From Bacteroidota bacterium (GTDB taxonomy: Bacteria > Bacteroidota > Bacteroidia > Cytophagales > Cytophagaceae), in NCBI GenBank assembly GCA_023392125.1, contig JAEVZS010000026.1, positions 81,716-145,715 on the forward strand: 64,000 nt of DNA. The letters run 5' to 3'. Positions 54,842-63,400 of the stretch are shown piece by piece. Below the pieces are notes generated by a model. It saw nothing but the letters and a program-made list of their open reading frames with translations. It was not told where the DNA came from and did no database searches. The translations under genes were made by a program, and so were the position numbers. How positions within the stretch are numbered: position 1 is the first letter of the stretch; each line of letters starts with the position of its first letter.

Positions 54842-55294
54842 ATGTCTATGTACAACTATGGAATAGGGGGTAATGAAGTTAAAACAGATGCCTCAGAAGC
54901 GATCTCCGAAATCGCCAATAACAAGACGCTGTTTGTGCAAAAGCTTACAGTCAATGATCCGCCTAAACCAGAGGCCGTGTATGGTCTGAAAACTACAGAA
55001 GAGGTATTCGCGCATTTCAAGCCGGAATGTACTGTAGAGTTTGAAACAAAGGAAGGCGGGAGCAAAGAAGAAGAGTTCCGGTTTTCCAATCTTGGGGATT
55101 TCGGCGTGAAAAAGGTTGTCGAGAACAGTCAATACCTTTCGGAGCTGGATAGCGAAGTAAACCAGTATAGCAAAATCGCCAAACAGTTCAAAAGCAACAA
55201 AGTACTTCAGGGATTAACAGCAAACCCGGAAAGCAGTCAGGCACTTATCGAAGCATTAACCGCATTGCTGGACGAGTTAAAATCACAGGACTAA
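54842..55294 (+). CDS. tssB: TssB-like T6SS sheath small subunit
   Basis: TssB pairs with TssC to make the contractile sheath. The 150 residues include LGDFGVKKVVENSQYL, the conserved part of TssB, and a C-terminal helical region. A first block, MYNYGIGGNEVKTDASEAISEI, matches the Bacteroidota TssB. It lies 12 bp after clpV and 10 bp before tssC, in the usual order. Confidence 0.93.
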   Translation: MSMYNYGIGGNEVKTDASEAISEIANNKTLFVQKLTVNDPPKPEAVYGLKTTEEVFAHFKPECTVEFETKEGGSKEEEFRFSNLGDFGVKKVVENSQYLSELDSEVNQYSKIAKQFKSNKVLQGLTANPESSQALIEALTALLDELKSQD

Positions 55295-55304
55295 AATAAG
55301 TTTT

Positions 55305-56666
55305 ATGTCATTACAGGAAAAAAACACTCAGGAAACCATTGCACGGAGCAAAGAGCAGGTAGCTTCCAGCCTCGAGAGCAATCTTCGCAAACTCGATAAA
55401 GTAGGCGGTTTTTCCTTCATGGAATCAATCATTGATGGTATTGCCAATGTGAGTCCGGAAAGAAAAGCCCGGAAAAATATTTTCATGACCGATCCCGGCA
55501 AGAAAAACGAGCGGGAACAGCTTAAGAAAAATCTGGCAACCTGGATTGAATTACTCAGTCAGGGTGGTTCCGCAGCAGAAATAGTCGAAATCAGTGAGAA
55601 AAAAGCGGAAGAAGCACATCAGCTGCTCAATAAGAACCTGGGACATGCGCTTAATGCGTTCCGGGAGCTGGAGCAAAGCTATCGTTCGGTCGCTCTTTTT
55701 TATAAAAATACAGAATCCGACAAGGTCAGCAATACCACGATCATGAACGCATCAATGGAGCAAATGACGGATCTTGACAACTCCCGCTTCATCGACTATG
55801 TAGCTGAAGAGCTAAAGCAAAACTACGACCGGCTTGACTTGCGCGACAATTACTCGCTTCTGGTAATACCAGGCTATATGGGTCCCAACAAAGTGGTGGA
55901 AAAATGGGCCAAAATCGCTCATGAAAATAAGGTAATGCTGGTCACGGACTTTGCCAACCTCGATACTCCGGACGATGTTATCGATCTTTTTACCGATGGT
56001 AACTATACTGGGGGCGATGCATACAGATCCAATATCATTATGACCTGCAACTGGCTCATAGGAAGAGGAAAGGTTGAGCAGGCCGGAGAGGAAGAAGACT
56101 TGTTCGTACCGCCTTCTGCTGCACTGGCCGGGAAAATGTATTATACCATGATGTCGCAGGTCACAGCCGGTAAAAAGCATGGTAGCATGAATGAGGTTGA
56201 CGCGGTCAGTTTTGACCTTAAGAAAAGTGAAATATCCCATCTGGAAAAGATAGGCCTTGTTCCGATGGTCAATGAATACGGAAAAGTCATGGCCTTCTCG
56301 GCCAAAACACTGTTTAACGGAGACAACCTGGGCCTACAGACCTACTCCGTCGTCAGGGTATTTGATTACATCACCAAAGTACTTTTTGACTTCCTCAACA
56401 GAAGAGCTTTTGAGAACTGGACATCCAGACTGGAAGCCGATCTGCGCAGTCAGATTGTAAAGTTTCTTGACAGCATACAAGGTCCGGACCGTCTGATCGA
56501 GAAATTCAAAATTCTTCGTCTGGAGCAGGACCCGAATCAAAAGGACCGGGTTCTGATCGACATACATATCACTCCCTATTTTCCCGCCAAAAGCTTTGTG
56601 GTAAAACTTGACGGGCAAAAAGGAGATGATGGCACCAGCTGGAACAGCGAGTATAACCAATCATAA
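55305..56666 (+). CDS. tssC: TssC-like T6SS sheath large subunit
   Basis: TssC is the large sheath protein. The 453 residues contain a helical N-terminal region, SLLVIPGYMGPNKVVEKWAKIA in the middle and the C-terminal TYSVVRVFDYITKVLFDFLNRRAFENW, which is typical of the Bacteroidota TssC. The family is usually about 450-500 residues. It is 10 bp after tssB and 39 bp before hcp. Confidence 0.94.
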   Translation: MSLQEKNTQETIARSKEQVASSLESNLRKLDKVGGFSFMESIIDGIANVSPERKARKNIFMTDPGKKNEREQLKKNLATWIELLSQGGSAAEIVEISEKKAEEAHQLLNKNLGHALNAFRELEQSYRSVALFYKNTESDKVSNTTIMNASMEQMTDLDNSRFIDYVAEELKQNYDRLDLRDNYSLLVIPGYMGPNKVVEKWAKIAHENKVMLVTDFANLDTPDDVIDLFTDGNYTGGDAYRSNIIMTCNWLIGRGKVEQAGEEEDLFVPPSAALAGKMYYTMMSQVTAGKKHGSMNEVDAVSFDLKKSEISHLEKIGLVPMVNEYGKVMAFSAKTLFNGDNLGLQTYSVVRVFDYITKVLFDFLNRRAFENWTSRLEADLRSQIVKFLDSIQGPDRLIEKFKILRLEQDPNQKDRVLIDIHITPYFPAKSFVVKLDGQKGDDGTSWNSEYNQS

Positions 56667-56705
56667 ATTTCTTCTTTTTTTTCAACAATTTAAACAACAA
56701 TTTTT

Positions 56706-57101
56706 ATGGCTTTCAGAGCAGAACTTAACATCGCCGGAGCAAAATTCGATATCCTGAATTGCTCCTTTAATATGAGCAGAGATACCGATCCAAAAGGAAG
56801 ACCATCCTCTAATGTATACGGAGGGCGTATTTCTTTTGAAATCGAATCAACCTCCGATACTTCGATTATCGAAAAAATGGTCAACAGCCAGTTCAAACCA
56901 TTTAGCGGATCCGTCACCTTCAAAAAGCATGACGAAGACGCGAAAATGAAAGAGCTCAGCTTCGAAAACTCATACATTGTTTACTATCAGGAAGGTATTG
57001 ATGTCAAAGGAGAAACTCCCATGACTATCAAGTTTACCATTTCTGCCGAAACGATTAAGCTGGGCAATGCCGAGCATGACAACCGCTGGCCCAAAGCTTA
57101 A
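56706..57101 (+). CDS. hcp: Hcp-like T6SS tube protein (TssD)
   Basis: Hcp rings stack into the inner tube. The 131-residue protein has the beta-barrel Hcp pattern with AFRAELNIAGAKFDILNCSF at the start and TPMTIKFTISAETIKLG near the end. There is no signal peptide or effector extension. It lies between tssC and vgrG. A 12-bp inverted repeat follows 16 bp after the stop and may protect this abundant message. Confidence 0.94.
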   Translation: MAFRAELNIAGAKFDILNCSFNMSRDTDPKGRPSSNVYGGRISFEIESTSDTSIIEKMVNSQFKPFSGSVTFKKHDEDAKMKELSFENSYIVYYQEGIDVKGETPMTIKFTISAETIKLGNAEHDNRWPKA

Positions 57102-57117
57102 TTAACAATCAATACTG

Positions 57118-57170
57118 TATCGTCCCTGAGTTTCCGCTGTTTTATAATTTATGATTATTCAGGGACGATA
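57118..57170 (+). terminator. Hairpin downstream of hcp
   Basis: TATCGTCCCTGA (57118-57129) and TCAGGGACGATA (57159-57170) form a perfect 12-bp stem with a 29-base loop; the arms extend outward with AATAC/GTATT after a small internal loop. No T run follows, so it is more likely a message-stabilising or processing stem than a full terminator, in line with hcp being needed in large excess over vgrG. Confidence 0.6.
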
Positions 57171-57291
57171 CCGGTATTGTATGATATTCTGATTTCCGGC
57201 CAATGATCTCTTTTCCTTTGTTTATACAAACATAAAGGACCAAACCTGTTTTTTTCAGCTTTACCAAATCTAAAATCTAAGCTACCGGACG

Positions 57292-59076
57292 ATGGCAAAA
57301 GAAATTTTGTACGAAATGAATATTGATGGAAAAGAGTTGCATTATTTCGGCAGCTTTATTGTTCGTCAGGAATTCAACGCACACCATACCTTTGAACTCA
57401 CCCTGGATCAGGATGTATTTCAATCAGCAGAAAGTGTTACCCTAGAAGACGCGCAGGATTATGTCGGACGTTTTCTGACAGTTTGCTTCGGGGACAAAGA
57501 AGCAGGGGACAATACGTTCAAAGGCATTATTACCGAAGTAGGCTTGTCTCAGGAAGAGGGCCTGTGGGGGAAAATCGTATTAAAAGGCTATAGCCCGACT
57601 TTTCTTATGGAAGGCGGCCCGCACTATACTTCATTTGAAAACCGGACACTCAAAGATTTACTGGGAGAATGTACCAAAAACGTTGCTTCCAATGACATGA
57701 ATGTCTGCAATAATCCGGTTTTTAATGACAGTATTCCCTATATATGTCAATATGGTGAAAGCAACTTTCGCTTTATCAACCGGCTTGCTACTGAGTATGG
57801 AGAGTCCTTCTTTTATGACGGACTGAATCTTTACCTGGGCAAACCCGCATCACCGGAATCTGTTGATCTGGTCTACGGAAAACATATAAGCTCCATGAAT
57901 TTTTCCATGAAGCTGATGCCCGCCAATATCAATCACTATAGCTATAACTCCAAAAATGATCAGCTGCTGCAGGGAAAGCTTCCCGGGCAGTACGGCCAGA
58001 CCGGGAGCTATACCCAAAAAGCGCTCGAAGTTTCTGAACATCTATACCGGCAGCCGGTCAGGCAGCCGGTAAAAGTCAGGGTAAGCTCCCAGGGAGATCT
58101 TGACAGGTATTCAAAAGTACATAAGCAAAAAGTAGCTGCTTCCACTGTTTTGCTAAAAGGCGAAGGCGACAGTCCCAAAGTTAAGCTTGGGCACTATATC
58201 AAAGTAAAAGTATCGAAGAAAAGTCCGGATCCCGGGCATGAGGAGCACGGAGAATACATAGTCACCAGAGTAGAACATCGCCTGTACGGCACAGGTGCCT
58301 ATGAAAACAGCTTCGAAGCCATTCCCTCCTACAATGAGGTAGTACCGGTGCCCGAGATCCCTAAGCCGGTTGCAGAAAACCAGATCGCTTATGTAAAAGA
58401 CAATAATGATCCGGACGGCATGGGGAGAGTCAGAGTCCAGATGCTCTGGCAGCAGGAAGAAAACCTGTGGACCGACTGGCTCCGTATTCTGACTCCCGAC
58501 GCAGGGGGCAGCGATAAGGTAAGCAAAAACAGAGGATTTGTGTTTATCCCGGAAGTCGGTGATCAGGTAGTTATAAGCTTCCGGTACAATGATCCCAATC
58601 GTCCGTTTGTCCTGGGAAGCATGTTTAATGGAAAAAGCGGCGGCGGCGGGGGAAGCGGAAACAATGCCAAAAGCCTGACCTCCAAGAGCGGATGCACCGT
58701 TACGCTGGATGACGCCAAAGGCAGTGTGGTGATCAGCGACCCGGGCGGAAGTACCGTAACACTAAACGGAGATGGTACCATGACCATATCCGCACCGGAC
58801 AAAATCGATATTCAGTCAAAAGAAATCAATATCATCGCTGATGAGAAAGTCACCATCGAAGGCACCAACAGTGTTGCCATCGATTCAAAAGAAGTATCGG
58901 TAGACGGATCCAGCAAAACGACTGTAAACAGTAAGGCAAAAGTAGCCATAGGCGCCCCTTCCCTTGAACTGGAAGGGTCTACCCAGCTAAAACTTCAAAG
59001 TACTGGTGTTATCGATGTAGAAGGTACTACAATGACCAACCTGAAAGGAGGAATATTGAATCTAAACTGCGGGTAA
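57292..59076 (+). CDS. vgrG: VgrG-like T6SS spike protein (TssI)
   Basis: VgrG is the gp27-gp5-like spike at the tip of the Hcp tube. The 594 residues comprise the gp27-like part (about 1-350), a gp5 OB-fold (about 363-448: AYVKDNNDPDGMGRVRVQML, GFVFIPEVGDQVVISF), a glycine-rich linker (about 448-458), and a C-terminal beta-helix with repeating KIDIQSKEINIIADEKVTIEG-like turns. The C-terminus ends at the helix, with no added effector domain. It lies 190 bp after hcp and 5 bp before the unknown gene. Confidence 0.95.
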   Translation: MAKEILYEMNIDGKELHYFGSFIVRQEFNAHHTFELTLDQDVFQSAESVTLEDAQDYVGRFLTVCFGDKEAGDNTFKGIITEVGLSQEEGLWGKIVLKGYSPTFLMEGGPHYTSFENRTLKDLLGECTKNVASNDMNVCNNPVFNDSIPYICQYGESNFRFINRLATEYGESFFYDGLNLYLGKPASPESVDLVYGKHISSMNFSMKLMPANINHYSYNSKNDQLLQGKLPGQYGQTGSYTQKALEVSEHLYRQPVRQPVKVRVSSQGDLDRYSKVHKQKVAASTVLLKGEGDSPKVKLGHYIKVKVSKKSPDPGHEEHGEYIVTRVEHRLYGTGAYENSFEAIPSYNEVVPVPEIPKPVAENQIAYVKDNNDPDGMGRVRVQMLWQQEENLWTDWLRILTPDAGGSDKVSKNRGFVFIPEVGDQVVISFRYNDPNRPFVLGSMFNGKSGGGGGSGNNAKSLTSKSGCTVTLDDAKGSVVISDPGGSTVTLNGDGTMTISAPDKIDIQSKEINIIADEKVTIEGTNSVAIDSKEVSVDGSSKTTVNSKAKVAIGAPSLELEGSTQLKLQSTGVIDVEGTTMTNLKGGILNLNCG

Positions 59077-59081
59077 TATCT

Positions 59082-60437
59082 ATGTTTAACGAACACAATC
59101 CCATTGCTGTTCTTATCTCCAGATTGCAGCAGCAATGGATTACAGAAGTATCGCCGGTTGAAAAATACAAGCTCGTTCGCTGGCTGATGCGCCAGGGAGA
59201 AGCCAGATTATATGAAGGACTCCTTCGTCTGGAATCTTCTGCCAACGGACAATTCCCTGAAGTAGTAATCGTACTGCTTACTTCATTTACTTCCGCTCAG
59301 TCACACAGCGCAGCCATTATTAAAGACTGGATTGATTCCTTTCGTAGTGATGAAAAAACATTTCAGGAGTTAAAAGCACAAGGAGTTGAGTTCTTCTGGG
59401 ATGTTACACGGTATGAAGCGCTGCTTGGCGCTGAAACTACCGACCCGGACAATCTGCTTCTTGAGATGCTCACTTCATTTCAAAAAGCGCTACCCGATCC
59501 GACAACCCGGCTGGCGCTGGCGCTTTTTCCTTATTTAGTTTCGGACACGGGAGCATACAGCCAGTGGTTAAGTCAGCTTATGCAGACTGGTATACCGGAT
59601 AAGGTTATGCTTATGGTTTTTGATTCGGATGACGATCGCCATTTTGACAGACTATTCAAGCAAGAGGCCCACCGGGTAAGAACTTTACGGCCGGATATTA
59701 ATCTGAGTAAGGCAATGAGCCAGCTGGCTACCGCAGGCGATCCCAACGCTCCCGATGTTCAATTCCGGAAATGTGTAATGGAAATGGGAAATGCTGTCAA
59801 AGACAATAATCTCACCCGTCTGCATCTGTGGGGCAAAAAAGGATTGGAAATAACACAGCATACCGGGAATAATCATTTCTTCGCTACTGCCCATCTCACC
59901 TATGCAGGCATGCTATTCACCTTCAAAAAAACAGCAGAGATTGAACAACTGCTCGATCAGGGATTAAGAATAGCCCGGAAAGGTCTTCAGCTTGGCGATG
60001 CTGCCTGTCAGTCACTGATTATTCTGCATTATGGCTATCTGGCAGCCTGCCGGCAACAAAACGGGAAAAACCTGGAAGCCGCTGATTTATATACCCAACA
60101 AGGCGAATTGGCTTTACAGTACCAACAAAGTGTTCAGGCGCTGACGGCCTGGTGGCAGGCCTATAATCTGTATGAAAAAGCCGATACACAAAAATATGCT
60201 GATCTGCTGACCAGGGCCTACGAAACCGGGACAGGTCTCCTGCCGGAAGAGCTTCAGACCTCCTGTATGATCTATATCGGATTTGATTATTATCAGTATT
60301 GCCACAACCTGAAACAAAAGGAAAACTGTCTTCAGATTAATCAGTTTATGACCAGACTGGCAGGGTCAGACTGGATGGAAACAGCCAGAAAGTATAAAGA
60401 AGATACCAAAAAGAAAAAACGCTTTTTTATTGTATAA
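59082..60437 (+). CDS. T6SS-associated protein of unrecognised family
   Basis: This 451-residue protein lies between vgrG (5-bp gap) and a PAAR-Rhs gene (31-bp gap), the place of effector adaptors in other T6SS. It has no signal or membrane segment. The first half is mixed alpha/beta (PEVVIVLLTSFTSAQSHSA, then LALALFPYLVSDTG). The second half looks like helix-turn-helix repeats of the TPR kind (ATAHLTYAGMLFTF, CQSLIILHYGYLAACRQQNG, QALTAWWQAYNLYEKA). It ends with a basic tail, KKKKRFFIV. It is not Tap (DUF4123), EagR (DUF1795) or DUF2169 by sight. Adaptor for VgrG-Rhs loading is the best inference. Confidence 0.75.
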   Translation: MFNEHNPIAVLISRLQQQWITEVSPVEKYKLVRWLMRQGEARLYEGLLRLESSANGQFPEVVIVLLTSFTSAQSHSAAIIKDWIDSFRSDEKTFQELKAQGVEFFWDVTRYEALLGAETTDPDNLLLEMLTSFQKALPDPTTRLALALFPYLVSDTGAYSQWLSQLMQTGIPDKVMLMVFDSDDDRHFDRLFKQEAHRVRTLRPDINLSKAMSQLATAGDPNAPDVQFRKCVMEMGNAVKDNNLTRLHLWGKKGLEITQHTGNNHFFATAHLTYAGMLFTFKKTAEIEQLLDQGLRIARKGLQLGDAACQSLIILHYGYLAACRQQNGKNLEAADLYTQQGELALQYQQSVQALTAWWQAYNLYEKADTQKYADLLTRAYETGTGLLPEELQTSCMIYIGFDYYQYCHNLKQKENCLQINQFMTRLAGSDWMETARKYKEDTKKKKRFFIV

Positions 60438-60468
60438 CCAGTTTTAAACTCTTCCTCACAGCGTATTT

Positions 60469-63400
60469 ATGCTATTAGCCAATAAACATCTGACCTTAGT
60501 ACTGGGCCTGGATATTCATATAATCACTTTTCCCATAGGGCCTCTTCCTATTCCGCATCCTTTTATCGGACTGGTTATGGACCCCATGGACTATATACCT
60601 TTTGTTGGCTCGACTGTTTTTATCAACGGCGTACCCCGCGGAATCAGTGACACTTCCGGTATGCTCGCCATTATGATGCATATACCTATGGGCGGACCAT
60701 TTCTGCTTGCCCCGATGATTGGTCATGAATCCGTAAATTTTTTCGGAAGTCTGAAAGTTAAAGCCGAAGATGTGGCGCTAAGCCCTTCCGGCTATATGAC
60801 GATGACCTGCAATGATATTGGTATTCCGCTTTCACTGAGCCCGGGAAAAAAGATGAAGCCGATTCCCAGCCTGTTCCTGCCAACTTCTTACAGCATCCCG
60901 CTGCCCATGGGCAAGCCAGTCATGGTAGGCGGCCCTTATGCACCCGATCTGCTGGGGATCCTCAAGCAGCTTGTAATGTCCTATGCCTTCGGAAGCATTC
61001 TGAAAGGAGCCGGCAAGCTGGCAAAAAAAGCAGCAGCAAGCCTCAAAAAAACCAAAAGCAAATTTACCAAAGGGCTCAAATCCATCCGGTGCCGTATGGG
61101 CTTTGAGCCTGTAGATCTCATCGATGGCCGTATGGTCTATGAAGGTACCGACTTTGAAATACCTGGCCCCATACCTATACACTGGGAACGCCGCTGGTAT
61201 TCCGATTCTTCCTATCAGGGTCCGCTCGGACATGGTATGCATCACAATTATGACCTGGCGCTGCATATTTATCCGGAAGAAGATTTCTGCCTGCTCATAC
61301 TGCCCGATGGAAGGCCGGCCACCTTTCCCCATATGATCAGTGAGGGCGACAGCTTTTATAACCGCTCCGAAAAGCTGTCTCTCACCTATGCATATTCAGG
61401 CACATACCTTCTCAAAGATCATGAAACACAGGAAGTCTGGACCTTCCGGCAGGTTGAAACAGACCTGTTCCGCCCTGCTCAACTGACCAATCCTACCGGA
61501 TTATCTATCGGCTTTACTTACCAGTCCGGTCATCTGACTCTCATCACCGATACTGCGGGCAGACATGTCAGGCTGCATCTCAACAAAGACAACCTGATCG
61601 ATAAAATTACCCTGACACACAAAAATCAGGAGAAGATCCTGGTCAGCTACTGCTACAATGAAGCCGGAGATCTTATCCGGATTACAGATCCGCTCAACCA
61701 GTCTACCCACATGCGCTACAGCAACCACCTGATGGTGGCCAAAACAGACCGAAACGGGCAAACTTTTTACTGGGAATACGATGGCCCCGCTACCGGAGCA
61801 CGCTGCATACATACATGGGGCGACGGCGGAATCCTCGAAGGCTGGATTGAATATGGCAAAGGCAAAAACACAGTAACCAATTCGCTGGGACATAAAACCA
61901 TCTACTACTACGATGAAAACAGTCTCTGCACACAGGTTACAGATCCGGATGGCAACCATACTTTTCATGAGTATACCGAATACATGGAGCCATACCGGAA
62001 CATTGATCAGGAAGGAAATATCACCGGTTATACCTATGACGACCGGGGCAACCTTACCGGCATTGTACAGCCCGACGGAAGCACCGTTACACGAATTTAC
62101 AATGAAGATGACCGGATCATTCTGAGCATAAGCCCCGGCGGCGGCAGTACGGTACGGGTCTATAATGACAGGGGGCTTCTCCATTCCCTCGAAAACCCGG
62201 ATGGTAAAGTTACTTCCTTTGAATACAATACCGAAGGGTTGCCCGAAACGATCAGAAACAATCAGGGGCACCTCACAAAGCTTGAATACGATGAAGATCA
62301 TAATCTGATCAGCGCCATTTTGCCGGACAAGGCACAAACTACCTGGACTTATGATCCTTTCGGCTTGTGTACCGGCTCCACCGATCCCGAAAAACGCACA
62401 AAACACTTCTCATATGACGAACTTGGCAGGCCCTGTCAGATCGATCTGCCCGATGGCAATCATATCCAGCTGACCTACAATGCCTACAACGAGGTACTAT
62501 GCGCCAGGGACAGGGATCATTGCGTCAATTTTACCTATACTCCAATGGGCAGCCTGAAAAGCCGCGAAGAAAACGGAGTAAAAATACAGTTTCATTACGA
62601 TACGGAAGAACAGCTCCGGTATCTGGTCAACGAGCACGGTGAGACTTACCGTTTTGCCCGCAATGCTGTCGGGCATATTATACAGGAAACAGGCTTCGAC
62701 GGACTTACACGAAGGTATCTCCGGGACCGGGCCGGAAAAGTATTGAAAACCGAACGGCCCGGCGGCCGTCATACGACTTATGAATATGATCTCAACGGAC
62801 GGATTGTCCGTGCCGAACACAGCGATGGAAGCTGGGAGACCTACAGCTACAACCGTGACGGACAGCTTATCGAAGCAGTCAACGAAAACAGCCGGCTGGT
62901 ATTCCATCGGGATAAAAACGGCAGCATTCTTAAAGAGGAACAGGATGGCTATCTGATCGAAAGCCAATACGACAAATCGGGCAACCGGGTCCATATCCAA
63001 AGCAGTCTTGGCGCCGATATACAGCTCACACGCAATACATCAGGCTTTGTAGAGCATATGATCGCCGGCCGGTGGGAAGCTGCTATCCACTATAATGCAC
63101 TGGGGCAGGAAACCGAACGCCTTGCCCCGAATGTGCGAAACCGGTTTGCCTATGACCAGGCAGGGCGTGTACGCGAACAGAAAACCAGCGGGGAAAGAGG
63201 AAGGCTGCTCCGGCATAAACAATACCACTGGGGAGTAAACGACAAGCTCCACCGCATACACGATCTGATCAGCGATACCAGCCAGGTCTTTGAGTATGAT
63301 CATTTCGATAACCTTATCAGAAGTATTGCCGGCACTGGTGACTACGACAATTACTTCCGTGATGAGGTCGGCAATATATTTAAGAATAAAGACCACAAAG

